Notes: generated by a model from the letters alone, not told the origin. Positions 10,870 through 23,165 are shown, numbered from the stretch's first letter. The stretch is DNA of 64,000 nt from Artemisia argyi (GCA_030686995.1 CM060697.1:38861459-38925458), one strand, 5' to 3'. Program-made: numbers and translations.

Positions 10870-11370
10870 TTTGGAAATTGGCAGTTTCGGTCCTCTAACT
10901 TTCATAAAATGTCAAAACTAGTCCTTGGTCATTCAAAATATGGAAAATTATCACCAAAGGTCCTTTTAAAATCATAAGTTGTCATATTTAGTCCTTTGGT
11001 GAAAAATCTCAAAAGTTTTGGAAATTTACAAGTTTAGTCCCTGGAGTTTCTGATTTTGGCAGATTTGGTCCCTGGTGGGAATTTTTGGATGAAAAATCAT
11101 TTTTGGGTCCTTGGGAAATATGGTCCTTGGGTGGCAAAATTAGTGAAATTACATGTTTGGTCCCAGGAGTTTGAAAGTTGGCAGAAAAGGTCCCCGGATG
11201 TCAAATTTTGGAAAATTAACTTTTGTGGTCCTTTGTTTATTTGGTTCTTGGCAAATTACACCCTTGAAGATAGTTTGGGATGTTGACAATTCAGGCCCTC
11301 CATTTTCAGCCATATTACAATTATGGTCCTTGTGGCATTTTGAAGTTACAAAACAAACGGACCCTTAACT
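10870..11370 (+). repeat. Periodic GGTCC/AGTCC array in the U3 of L
   Basis: About thirteen copies of a (t)ggtcc or (t)agtcc core recur every 25-50 bases, mostly followed by ttgg or ctgg, and separated by AT-rich spacers with aaaatt or gaaatt. The same array lies at about 17440-17950 in the 3' LTR. It is upstream of the TATA box. Open frames crossing it are by-products of the periodicity. Confidence 0.8.
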
Positions 11371-11770
11371 AAATTAAACAAACAAACCAACACTCCCACC
11401 AAGCCCACTCACCCTTATTCCACCCTTGGCCCATTACCCTTTGCAGACCAATCCAACACCACAAAACCCCACCCCCGTTTCAAATACTACTCCCAGTCAA
11501 ACAAACGTTTGACCATCCACCTCCTTTCCCACTTGGCCTGTATAACTCACCCAACACTTCACCCCCCTCCTCCAGCTCACCACTCCCATACCTTGTCCCT
11601 TAGCCTCCAATACCATCCAAACAACATTTATTACCCTTGAATTGCTCCAAGTTACATATACCTGCCAAAAGCTAAATTTCCCGCCAAATACATTTGAACG
11701 GCCAAGATCAAATTGGCCAATCCAATGGCAAAAAATAGATGTGGGAAAGAGAAAGGAACTCATCTCAATC

Positions 11771-11778
11771 TATAAAAG
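11771..11778 (+). promoter_or_regulatory. TATA box of L 5' LTR
   Basis: tataaaag follows a conserved purine-rich stretch (gggaaagagaaagg); the 3' LTR has the same box at 18352-18359. It marks the likely U3/R boundary. Confidence 0.65.
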
Positions 11779-14266
11779 TGAAGCAGAATGGAAGAAAGAG
11801 CGAGTTAGCTTATGTAGTCTAGTTTAGCTTTAATTATGCCATTTTAATTGTTTTTACTTTTCCAGTGCAATTTTTAGTTTAAGAATCATGTACTAAGACT
11901 TCTCAGTGTATTTTGAAGTGTTTTTTAATATAAATTTCATGTTCCTTGTACTAATTTCAGTTTTGGCATTTTTAAGTTAAATTGACATCTTAACTTAAAT
12001 CTTGTTGAAAGTGGTTTCAGAGTTCCATTAACCTCATTTAAGCTTATTTACAAGTTTTTACTAGTTCACAAAGCCTTTTAATCAGTTACACTTAATTAAT
12101 CAAAAAAAAGAATACAAGAAGATAGTAGAAAAATAGTCATAAAATTAAAAATCAGTCAAGATGATGATACAAACATGGAGCAAGTGGTATAATGGAATCC
12201 CTTGGGTTAGGTGCCTCATGGGAGGCTATAGGATGTGGTAATGGTCCTTGGTACCTTAGTTCTCAGTCAGGATCACTTGTAAGCATGTTCTTTGATATGG
12301 GTCATTCCACTGTGGAATCCTTTATAGCTGCTTATCTTTGTATATTTAGGTTTAATTAGTGCATTTAGGTTATTATATTGCTTATATAGCAGTACTTGTT
12401 CATTAGATTTCACTTTGCTCATATTTTTAACTGCCATATTTAGCATTTTGGTCATTCATGTGTTAAGCTGTTGTTTATGGTGTTCTTTGTACTCATTTAA
12501 GTTCATTTTGTCATAATACAACCTCATAATTCAGTTTCATGGTCTAAATTAGTATAAAGCTTTGAAAATCACTATTTTCAGTTTTATAGGGAGTGTTTGG
12601 ATCAAGCTGTTCATCTGTGTTCTAGGTTGTTATTATTGTTGTTTGATGTTGCATCATGTCATAATAAGTCTTATTAGAACATATAGGTCATAAAAAAATG
12701 TACTTGTTTGAGAAATAGTCAAAAATCTCTTAGAATCAATCTTATGCAGTCACTGTTAGGATTTAGTGATTTTGATCTCATCATTTCTTAACATAAGTAG
12801 TTTAGATAACTTTATATAGTCATGTAGTAACTTATTTCATCATATTAAGTCATTAGATTCATATTGAAGTTCATCAAAGTCAAATTCCAATGTTAATCAA
12901 AAAAGTCAAAATTGCATGAACTTGAAAATTGAGCAAATCTGTTTGATCTTTATTGAGCTTGTTGTTGATTTCTAGCTTGTGAGCTTGTGCATGGTTATTT
13001 AGTCCCAGCTTGTGTTTACATATTAAATTTTTATTTATTTTTGTGAATTTTGTTGTGGGTCCCACACAGCTTCAAACACACCTGCAGGGAGGAACACCTC
13101 CCCTGCTGCAGCCATACAGTCACCACACCCACCACTTTGGTGGCTCTTTCTGGCCACCATAGTGGGTCCCACAACCCCAAGTTAGGTTCCTTCAACCCCC
13201 CTCCTGGCCCTCTTCAAGTTTTGAGTATTCCTTTGAGCTTAAGACCCCTGGGACCCACTTGAATCCACCCTCCTTTTCTGTCCCATTTTCAGTTTTGAAA
13301 CTAGAAACCAAGTGCTTTTTCTGGCTTCCTAGCTTATTCATGTAGTTTATTCATTTGAATTTAGCTTAAACATGTCCAAATAAGTAAATTGAATCAGAAT
13401 CTACCTTTGTGGGTCCCACTCATTTGGTAATTTTTAGATTTAATATTAGTTTTAGTTATAATTAATCAATATTAATGTGTTAAATAGCAAAATTAGTTTT
13501 TATAAAGTAAACCATAGTTTTTATATTTTTTCTAGATTTTATAAGTTATAAAATATTTTTAGGAATTGTCTTGTAATTTCTACTGTTCATCTTATAGTTT
13601 TTATAATTTATTTAGTTTAATTAGTAATTAATTAATATTTAATATAATAATTAGTAAAATAGTGTAAAAACTTATAAAACAAACTTTTTATAATTTTTTT
13701 AGGATTCCTGTGATGGTTAATTAGATTTGTAAAATTTTTCTTAATTTTCTAAGTTAGTTTGTTATTTTTAATAATTTAAATTAATTAAAATTAGTTAAGT
13801 AATTAATAATTAGCAATTAATTAATATTAAATAATTAAATAATGTAAAAATTTATTTTCTTTTTCTAAAAATTTTCTTTTATCCTTTAGTTTGTAAAAAA
13901 GTCATTTCCACCCCCTGTGGGTTTTCAGATTTCAGTTTTCATGTTTTATTTTGTACGTTCGCGTAAATTTAAATAGAACGTACACGTTTTTAGGTTTAAA
14001 TCGTTTCTGGTTTTTCTGATTTCACAGTCTTGTTCATATAGCTTATTTAAGCTATTTCCTTGTAGATTCCTTAGTTAATCAATCACAAACCCCTTTCTGT
14101 CCAAATTCACCCGATCACAAACCCGTTTGAATACAATCCACACCTCGTCGGGACATAACGACCCGGGGAAACACTATATTCCGCGGAGCATTGACTCTAA
14201 GCAGTTTGACCTTGTCGACCATTCACCTGGTCAATTTAGGTTGACCGTTTGGGGCTAATCAAAATT

Positions 14267-14284
14267 TGGCGCCGCTGCCGGGGA
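14267..14284 (+). other. Primer binding site of L (tRNA-Asp type)
   Basis: TGGCGCCGCTGCCGGGGA lies 5 bases after the LTR. Athila-type elements carry a nearly identical site, complementary to the 3' end of tRNA-Asp. This is the main evidence for the lineage of L. Confidence 0.85.
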
Positions 14285-14566
14285 GGTTTGCGCGCTATTC
14301 TAAACGGTTTTGCGTATTAGTGAATCGGGATATACATCCATTGTATATTTACCACCCTTGTTCATATTATCTTCTTATTTTCATATAAAAACAAAATTGT
14401 TCCCGAAAACATTTTAAACTCAGTTTTCAACGAACACAAAAACATGAAAACATTTTCTTTCTTATATGTACAAAATGTCTTTCCAAAAACCCAAAAATAT
14501 TCACCCTTACCCTCTCACATCTTTGATTCTTCATTCCTTACCCTCCCAAATATTTTGATTCTTTCT

Positions 14567-16452
14567 ATGTCTCATCCACACCTTCTGAACTGTCAATGGT
14601 GTGGTAGTCCTTATAATGGTGGCAATTGCCCCAGTTGTGGTATGGTAGAGTCAGGAAACGGGTCTGTCTATAACCAGAATCCCTATTCCTACCATGACAC
14701 CACTGACTCATTCCATCAGCTACCACACCATGAGACTCAGCAGTTTTACTGTTGTGAGTACTATGGTGGTTCACATTACAGTTCTGATTGTCTCGGGAAA
14801 CACGCTTGTCTATGAGCAGTTTCCTGATAACAATTATGACTCAAACACATACAACCCACAGCCACATCAGTTTCACTGTTGTGATTACTGTGGAGGTCCA
14901 CACTCTAGCTCGGATTGTCAAACAAGGAATCCATTTCCTTGTAACAATTACGACTATTCATTTTCAGACCCACCTCCACAGTACCAAATGATCCAATCAA
15001 CTCCTCATGATACTGAGCAAGACCTTTTACTAAAGGCTCTTGATATATTGAAAGAACTTAAGGAGGAGTTGGTTACTACATCGTTTCAAGACTCTCGTGA
15101 GAAATCTATGGCAGAATTACTTGCTAAAGAACGAGAGGCTAGAAACGAATTGAGCATGGAAGAATTGCTAGTCTTAGAACAAGCTGCTATAACACGTGCC
15201 AAATTTCGTAAAGCTGCTCTTCTAGACTGTGATGATGATAGTGATAATGAAGACACCCTTGATATCCTTCAATTTTATAAGGGTTCGTCAGATTCATCAT
15301 TTGTGATTCCTCCCATTGAAAATCAGGGAGAAAATAATGTGACGGAGAAATTACTAGCAGAAGATCAAATAGAACTTGTACAATCCATGAATGCTAGCTC
15401 CTCTCATCTCCCTCAGTCTGTTGTTATCACACCCGAAGTTCACACTCACTCTCTAAACATGGGGGATGAGCATCTTAGCACTGTTCCTAATAAGGAATCA
15501 GACGAATTAAAAAATTCTAGTGTTGAGATCCTTGTCCCAATCCCGAGAGAGTCACAGGGAACTTTTGATCAAGTGTGTGATATTCCTTCCCCCCCTGATA
15601 ATCCAAATGATCAAATTGAGACTGTCTCTGATTCCAGTGATGATTGTTTATCCTATGGAGACATTGAGTATGTTGATGCATCCCTTCCGCACTCTAATGT
15701 TGACTTTCTTCTCGAGGAGTTCGCCGATGAACTCACTCACACCAATCCACTTCCATCGGGATGTGATAATGATCTCTTTGATTTCAAAGATGATATGGAA
15801 GAAGTCGAAGCATTCCTTGCCCTAGATAGTTCAACTTCGTATGAAGTTGATGATAACTATCTTGATTCTGAGGGGGATATTCTTTTCCTTGAAAGCTTAT
15901 TGAATGATGATCCATCACTCAATTCCTATCTCAATACCGGGCTTAGTGATTCGAACACTGATGAAAATTTTTTATCTTATGGAGACATCAGTGATGTTGA
16001 TGAAATATCTTCTGAGCCCATCATTGATCACCTTATCATGACTCCTCCGGAGTATGATGGCAAGAAACATCACGATCGGGGGGGAAAGATTCTCAATCAT
16101 GAGAATTTGTATTTCTATGACAAATTATCCCACCCTCCCTCCCGGGATGTTTTCTAACCCTAAGAACTTACTCGACAAAATCCAAATTCAGGAAACTAAA
16201 CCTGATCTTGAGGATGAGCATCCTTTCATGATTATTCTCATGACCTTCTCGGTGCCTTCCTCTCTTCTTCACTCCTTCGGGAATGAAGATACCATCTTTG
16301 ATCTCGACATTTTCATTTACCATTATCTTGAGCCGGGTACTTATCTCATCGGTGTGGAACTTTCACGTGCTTCAAATGTTTGTCCAAACATCTTGAGTGA
16401 AAGTCCGATTGAGATTGTCTTTTCCACATCATGCTTCCCCAAGGACAAATGA
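14567..16452 (+). pseudogene. Gag-like protein of element L, frameshifted
   Basis: I place the start at the ATG of 14567 (MSHPHLLNCQWCG), because the zinc-knuckle repeats begin there. Three knuckle-like units follow one another: CQWCGSPYNGGNCPSC, CCEYYGGSHYSSDC (its second cysteine lost) and CCDYCGGPHSSSDC, with the spacing C-x2-C-x3-H-x4-C. Two frame changes break the reading: one near 14800, the other near 16080 at a run of seven Gs. The middle (15000-16150) is charged, with a coiled-coil-like KELKEEL...AKEREARNELSMEELL segment and then a very acidic tail of D/E/S-rich blocks. The end (16054-16452) resembles the tails of gag-linked ORFs in Athila/Tat elements. Nucleic-acid binding is inferred from the knuckles. 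There is no capsid domain I can recognise and no pol. Confidence 0.7.
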
Positions 16453-16679
16453 ATTCGGGGTCGAGTCAAGCTAGCGACTCGGTAAACAAAAACAGTAGCA
16501 TGTACTTAGGGTTTTCACCCTAAGTGTGGGGGAATTACCCCTGCTGTGGTTACAAAAAAAGTGAAAAACAAAATGGTGTTTCCACATTTAGCTTGTAATG
16601 TTGCCCTTTTACGTTCAAAGAGTCGGCATAATAGCCGGGACTTTGAATATTGACGACAATATTCATTCAAAGTGTGTGT

Positions 16680-16695
16680 GGGGGGGGGGGGGGGG
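16680..16695 (+). repeat. G homopolymer
   Basis: Sixteen Gs in a row preceded by gtgtgtgt. It lies 230 bases after the gag-like frame in the non-coding 3' part of L. Confidence 0.95.
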
Positions 16696-16845
16696 CGGGT
16701 ATTTCGCTATTCTAGCGAATTTTATCACATTTTACTATCTAGTACCCCCGTTTTTTGCCAAAATTTCAAAAATTTTAAATTTTTTTTACTTGTACTTCAA
16801 AATTTTTGTGGTTATCAGTCCGCCATGTCTAAACGACAAAAGGAT

Positions 16846-17255
16846 TGGCTAATCCAGGAGCAAACGGCTCTTGGTAAAGATATATCAAATCCGTTGATGG
16901 CTTGCAATTTGCCCAAAATTGTATGGTAAATCAACTCGCCATATCCACAAAAGTGAAAGAGTTGGCTAGCCCGCAAGATTAAGGCTTGTGGTAAAGGCAG
17001 TGGAAAAACCATAATTAGTAATCAGCTCACCAAGATGTTGACTACTCCATCAAGAGTTGGCTAGTCCAGAAGCAAACGGCTTTTGGTAAAGACTAATCAA
17101 ATCCGTTGGCAGCTGGTGGTTTGCTCAAAATCACATGGTTATCAAGTGGACCATAGTTCTTACTTGAATCGATACATTTGGCTACTCCAGAAGTGATGGC
17201 TTTTGGTAAAGAGATTAAAATCCATTGAGTTTACAAAACATTTTATTGCTAGGGA
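16846..17255 (+). repeat. Tandem array of about 100-base units, shared with element F
   Basis: Four units start near 16846, 16960, 17055 and 17185. Each begins ttggctantcca and contains ggct.ttggtaaag, followed by tcaaatccgttg and a catggttatcaa-type end. The array stops about 15 bases before the purine tract of L. The reverse complement of 29173-29600 in the copia element F aligns with it unit for unit. It is non-coding. Confidence 0.85.
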
Positions 17256-17270
17256 CTAGCAATATTTTAG

Positions 17271-17280
17271 TGTGAGGGAT
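17271..17280 (+). other. Polypurine tract of L
   Basis: tgtgagggat directly precedes the TG of the 3' LTR, matching the tract of element X. Confidence 0.75.
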
Positions 17281-20200
17281 TGATGAGTGCTCAAACACTC
17301 ATCATTTTTGGTCAAATCTGAACTGCAAAACATACAAAAACACTCAGAAATGCATCAAAATACTGAAAATATTTCAAAATTGTGTTTTATATGTTTTAGA
17401 TGCAAAATGAGTTAAAACAGATGAAAAACGTACAAAGTTTGGAAATTGGCAGTTTCAGTCCCCCAACTTTCATAAAATGTCAAAACTAGTCCCTGGTCAT
17501 CCAAAATATGGAAAATTATCACCAAAGGTCCTTTTAAAATCATAAGTTGTCATATTTAGTCCTTTGGTGAAAAATCTCAAAAGTTTTGGAAATTTACAAG
17601 TTTAGTCCCTTGAGTTTCTGATTTTGGCAGATTTGGTCCCTGGTGGAATTTTTGGATGAAAAATCATTTTTGGGTCCTTGGGAAATTACAAGTTGGCAAG
17701 TATGGTCCTTGGGTGGCAAAATTAGTAAAATTACATGTTTGGTCCCTGGAGTTTGAAAGTTGGCAGAAAAGGTCCCCGGATGTCAATTTTTGGAAAATTA
17801 ACTTTTGTGGTCCTTTGTTTATTTGGTTCTTGGCAAATTACATCCTTGAAGATAGTTTGGGATGTTGACAATTCAGGCCCTCCATTTTCAGCCATATTAC
17901 AATTATGGTCCTTGTGGCATTTTGAAGTTACAAAACAAACGGACCCTTAACTAAATTAAACAAACAAACCAACACTCCCACCAAGCCCACTCACCCTTAT
18001 TCCACCCTTGGCCCATTACCCTTTGCAGACCAATCCAACACCACAAAACCCCACCCCCGTTTCAAATACTACTCCCAGTCAAACAAACGTTTGACCATCC
18101 ACCTCCTTCCCCACTTGGCCTGTATAACTCACCCAACACTTCACCCCCTCCTCCAGCTCACCACTCCCATACCTTGTCCCTTAGCCTCCAATACCATCCA
18201 AACAACATTTATTACCCTTGAATTGCTCCAAGTTACAGATACCTGCCAAAAGCTAAATTTCCCGCCAAATACATTTGAACGGCCAAGATCAAATTGGCCA
18301 ATCCAATGGCCAAAAATAGATGTGGGAAAGAGAAAGGAACTCATCTCAATCTATAAAAGTAAAGCAGAATGGAAGAAAGAGCGAGTTAGCTTATGTAGTG
18401 TAGTTTAGCTTTAATTATGCCATTTTAATTGTTTTTACTTTTCTAGTGCAATTTTTAGTTTAAGAATCATGTACTAAGACTTCTCAGTGTATTTTGAAGT
18501 GTTTTTTAATATAAATTTCATGTTCCTTGTACTAATTTCAGTTTTGGCATTTTTAAGTTAAATTGACATCTTAACTTAAATCTTGTTGAAAGTGGTTTCA
18601 GAGTTCCATTAACCTCATTTAAGCTTATTTACAAGTTTTTACTAGTTCACAAAGCCTTTTAATCAGTTTCACTTAATTAATCAAAAAAAAAATAATAAAT
18701 ACAAGAAAATAGTAGAAAAATAGTCATAAAATTAAAAATCAGTCAAGATGATGATACAAGCATGGAGCAAGTGGTATAATGGAATCCCTTGGGTTAGGTG
18801 CCTCATGGGAGGCTATAGGATGTGGTAATGGTCCTTGGTACCTTAGTTCTCAGTCTGGATCACTTGTAAGCATGTTCTTTGATTTTGGTCATTCCACTGT
18901 GGAATCCTTTATAACTGCTTATCTTTGTATATTTAGGTTTAATTAGTGTATTTAGGTTATTATATTGCTTATATAGTAGTACTTGTTCATTAGGTTTCAC
19001 TTTGCTCATATTTTTAATTGCCATATTTAGCATTTCGGTCATTCATGTGTTAAGCTGTTGTTTATGGTGTTCTTTGTACTCATTTAAGTTCATTTTGTCA
19101 TAATACAACCTCATATTTCAGTTTCATGGTCTAAATTAGTATAAAGCTTTGAAAATCACCATTTTCAGTTTTATAGGGAGTGTTTGGATCAAGCTGTTCA
19201 TCTGTGTTCTTGGTTGTTATTTGCTGTTGCATCATGTCATAATAAGTCTTATTAGAACATATAGGTCATAAAAAAATGTACTTGTTTGAGAAATAGTCAA
19301 AAATCTCTTAGAATCAATCTTATGCAGTCACTATTAGGATTTAGTGATTTTGATCTCATCATCTCTTAACATAAGTAGTTTAGATAACTTTATTCAGTCA
19401 TGTAGTAACTTATTTCATCATATTAAATCATTAGATTCAGATTGAAGTTCATCAAAGTCAAATTCCAATGTTAAAAAAAAAATCAAAATTGCTTGAACTT
19501 GAAAATTGAGCAAATCTGTTTGATCTTCATTGAGCTTGTTGTTGATTTCTAGCTTGTGAGCTTGTGCATGGTTATTTAGTCCCAGCTTGTGTTTACATAT
19601 AAAATTTTTATTTATTTTTGTGAATTTTGCTGTGGGTCCCACACAGCTTCAAACACACCTGCAGGGAGGAACACCTCCCCTGCTGCAGCCATACAGTCAC
19701 CACACCCACCACTTTGGTGGCTCTTTCTGGCCACCACAGTGGGTCCCACAACCCCAAGTTAGGTTCCTTCAACCCCCCTCCTGGCCCTCTTCAAGTTTTG
19801 AGTATTCCTTTGAGCTTAAGACCCCTGGGACCCACTTGAATCCACCCTCCTTTTCTGTCCCATTTTCAGTTTTGAAACTAGAAACCAAGTGCTTATTCTG
19901 GCTTCCTTGCTTATTCATGTAGTTTATTCATTTGAATTTAGCTTAAAGATGTTCAAATAAGTAAATTGAATCAGAATCTACCTTTGTGGGTCCCACTTAA
20001 GTCCATTTGAGCTTATTTCTTGTTTTGGTCAACTAAAGTCAACTGTGGTGCAAATAAGCATCCACAGTTCTTAGTTTTTATTTCCAAAAAAGTTGTTTTT
20101 GTAAAAGTTAGTTGTTTTTAGTATTAAAATAGTTTTGTAAAAGAAAAATCAAGAAAAACCAATTTAATAATAAGTGATAGTTTCTATTTAATGTAATTCA

Positions 20201-21155
20201 AATTTTTAATTTTCCTTTTTAGATTTTTGTTAAGCACTTAGCATTTTTATATTTTTCTTAAATTCCTTTTATGTTAAAATAATTTTAGTAATTTTCTTAG
20301 ATTTTTATATTATCATTTGGTAATTTTTAGATTTAATATTAGTTTTAGTTATAATTAATCAATATTAATGTGTTAAATTGCAAAATTAGTTTTTATAAAT
20401 TAAACCCTAGTTTTTATATTTTTTCTAGCTTTTATAAGTTATAAAACATTTATAGGAATTTTCTTGTAATTTCTACTGTTCATCTTATAGTTTTTATAAT
20501 TTATTTAGTTTAATTAGTAATTAATTAATATTTAATATAATAATTAGTAAATAGTGTAAAAACTTATAAAACAAACTTTTTATAATTTTTTTAGGATTCC
20601 TGTGATGGTTAATTAGATTTGTAAAATTTTTCTTAATTTTCTAAGTTAGTTTGTTATTTTTAATAATTTAAATTAATTAAAATTAGTTAAGTAATTAATA
20701 ATTAGTAATTAATTAATATTAAATAATTAAATAATGTAAAAATTAATTTTCTTATTCTAAAAATTTTCTTTTATCCTTTAGTTTGTAAAAAAGTCATTTC
20801 CACCCCCTGTGGGTTTTCAGATTTCAGTTTTCACGTTTTATTTTGTACGTTCGCGTAAATTTAAATAGAACGTACACGTTTTTAGGTTTAAATCGTTTCT
20901 GGTTTTTCTGATTTCACAGTCTTGTTCATATAGCTTATTTAAGCTATTTCCTTGTAGATTCCCTAGTTTAATCAATCACAAACCTCTTTCTGTCCAAATT
21001 CACCCGATCACAAACCCGTTTGAATACAATCCACACCTCGTCGGGACATAACGACCCGGGGAAACATTATATTCCGCGGAGCATTGAGCCTAAGGAGTTT
21101 GACTATATTGACCATATCCGTGGTTGATTTTAGTTGACTGCTTTTGCCTCAATCA
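17281..21155 (+). repeat. 3' LTR of element L
   Basis: It starts TGATGAGTGCTC and ends ...ttgcctcaatca, followed by the target duplication gagag. It has the same layout as the 5' LTR: terminal hairpin, GGTCC array, TATA box at 18352, AT-rich U5. It is longer by a block at 19998-20313 that begins taagtccatttgag and contains gtcaactaaagtcaactg. Since no duplication flanks that block, a deletion in the 5' LTR is the simpler reading. Scattered substitutions and short indels between the two LTRs show an insertion older than that of element B. Confidence 0.93.
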
Positions 21156-21160
21156 GAGAG
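21156..21160. repeat. Target-site duplication of L, right copy
   Basis: gagag, identical to 10709-10713. Confidence 0.95.
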
Positions 21161-23165
21161 GTTTAATGCTCTCCTTCCGGCTTAAGGCATCAGCTACCAC
21201 ATTGGCCTTTCCGGGGTGATAGCGGATTTCGCAATCATAATCACTAAGTAATTCTAGCCATCTTCGTTGTCTCATATTCAATTCCTTCTGGTCGAGGATG
21301 TGCTGCAGGCTCTTGTGGTCAGTGTACATTGTACACTTGGTACCATAGAGGTAATGTCTCCATATCTTGAGAGCAAACATTACTGCTCCTAACTCTAAGT
21401 CATGCATTGTGTAGTTTTCCTCATTCTTCTTAAGTTTTCGGGACGCATATGCTATAACCTTGTTTTGTTGCATTAACACGGCACCTAACCTGTGTGAAGC
21501 GTCACAATAAACTATAAATCCATCGTTTCCTTCGGGTAGAGCTAGTATGGGGACTTCACAAAGCTTTTGTTTCAAATGTTGAAAAGCTATTTTTTGTTTC
21601 TCTCCCCACTAAGACTTCTTACTCTTTTGCATTAATTCTGTTAGAGGCTTTGGAATCTTGGGGAAATTTTCAATAAACCTCCGGTAATATCCGACAAGTC
21701 CTAGGAATTGTCGGATTTCCGTTGGGTTTGTAGGGGATGTCCAATCTTTGACTGCCTTAATCTTGGCTGGGTCAACATGTACGCCTTTACTATTAAAGAT
21801 GTGTCCAAGGAATTGTACACTCGGGTTCCAAAACTCACATTTGGAGAACTTGGCGTACAATTGCTCTGCCTTGAGTAGCTCTAATACAGCCTTCAGATGT
21901 CCAGCGTATTCCTCTTGGTTGCGTGAGTAGATGAGGATGTCATCTATGAACACTATCATGAACTTATCTAAGTATGGTTTGCATACTCGATTCATTAAGT
22001 TCATGAACACAGTTGGAGCGTTGGTTAAACCAAACGGCATTACTTGAAACTCGAAATGACCATATCGCGTCCTAAAAGCGGTCTTCGGAATATCTTTGTC
22101 CCGAACTCTCAGTTGATGATATCCTAACCTCAAATCGATCTTCAAATATACACTTGACCCTTGCAGCTAGTCAGACAAGTCATCGATTCTGGGCAGTGGG
22201 TATCGATTCTTCACGGTCCACTTGTTTAATTCTCTATAATCAATACACATCCGAAATGATCCACCTTTCTTCTTAACAAATAGTACAGAGGCTCCCCACG
22301 GTGAGGAACTTGGGCGAATGAATCCTTTATCCGACAGTTCCTTTAATTGTTCGGATAGTTCTTTCATCTCAGAAGGTGCTAATCGGTATGGTGACTTTGC
22401 TACTGGTGCCGCTCCTGACACGAAGTCAATTTGAAATTCAACTTGACGAATGGGTGGAAGACCAGGTAAATCTTCAGGAAACACTTTGGGAAAATCTCTC
22501 ACTACAGGCACGTCCTCAAGTCGCTTCTTCTCCGACTTGTCCTCTGTCACTTGTACCATAAACACTTGACATCCTTCGTTTATGTACTTCACCGTTCTGA
22601 TAAACGAGATGATTCCAAATTGGGTTTTGCCCTGGTTGCCTTGAACAACAAGGGTCTTGCCATTTAGAGGGACGTGAACTGTTTTCTCATCACAAACAAT
22701 CCTCGCACGATGTTTGGATAACCAATCTATCCCAACAATGACATCGAAACTACCTAGTTGGATCGGCATCAAATTAATGAGGAAGGGTTGGTCTTGTAAA
22801 GTTATGGTGCAACCTATGAGTACAGTGTTAGTGCCTATGAGGGTTCCATTTGCTATCTCAATTTTGTAGGTGGTATCTAATTTAGTTAGGGAAATATTTA
22901 ATAAGGATGCAAAGGTAGTAAATACGAAACATTTATCAGCACCGGAATCAAATAAAATTCTTGCACTATGTTGATTAATTAAAAATGTACCAGACAATGT
23001 CAGGGTTCCTTGGTGTGTCTCCATCTCCCAACACATACACTCTTCCACATGCAGGGTTGTCAGCATTTCCGTTGGTACATTGACTCTGGTAATGGCCTTT
23101 CTTTCCACAGCAGTGACAAAATATAGCCACTTGTTGCAAATTTGCTCCGAAAGCCTTGCAATCAA
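21161..23165 (-). pseudogene. Protease, RT and RNase H of gypsy element C
   Basis: One minus-strand frame carries, in order: an aspartic protease ([10 protein letters not shown], later GIDWLS); the chromovirus linker ([11 protein letters not shown]); RT ([18 protein letters not shown], then [19 protein letters not shown], and the catalytic FIDDILIYS); the thumb ([12 protein letters not shown]); and RNase H ([43 protein letters not shown]). The catalytic residues of protease, RT and RNase H are present. Two single stops break the frame: TAG after PRIDDLSD (22167-22169) and TAG after QKSKKS (about 21609). Neither involves a frameshift, so the decay is recent in this part. The gene is cut at its 3' end by element L; integrase continues at 10708. 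Assignment to Tekay-type chromoviruses rests on sequence style and the chromodomain-like tail. Confidence 0.93.

Larger units (their letters stand above)
10714..14261 (+). repeat. 5' LTR of element L
   Basis: It starts TGATGAGTGCTC and ends ...ggggctaatca, 6 bases before the primer site. It matches the 3' LTR at 17281-21155 over its whole length except for a missing block: at 13420/13421 it lacks about 316 bases present at 19998-20313. The first 24 bases form a perfect hairpin. A TATA box is at 11771. The part at about 13430-13900 is very AT-rich and without features. Confidence 0.93.
10714..21155 (+). mobile_element. Element L: Athila/Tat-type non-autonomous LTR element
   Basis: A complete element in 10,442 bases: two long LTRs, a tRNA-Asp-type primer site, one broken gag-like reading frame, a tandem array, a purine tract and a perfect 5-bp target duplication. 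No protease, RT, RNase H or integrase is present in its 3-kb internal region, so it is a large retrotransposon derivative that had to be moved by enzymes of a related element. It sits in element C in the opposite orientation, between RNase H and integrase. Confidence 0.9.

Noticed and set aside
11056..11368. Overlapping open frames in the U3 of L
   Set aside because: They arise from the GGTCC periodic array, recur identically in the other LTR and show no protein features.
14567..14815. Zinc-finger frame taken as a host transcription factor or RNA-binding protein
   Set aside because: It sits between the primer site and 3' LTR of L, with knuckle-type spacing known from retroelement proteins; no plant gene structure around it.
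16680..16695. G run as a G-quadruplex regulatory signal
   Set aside because: It is a single homopolymer next to a GT repeat; more likely slippage. It was kept as a repeat only.
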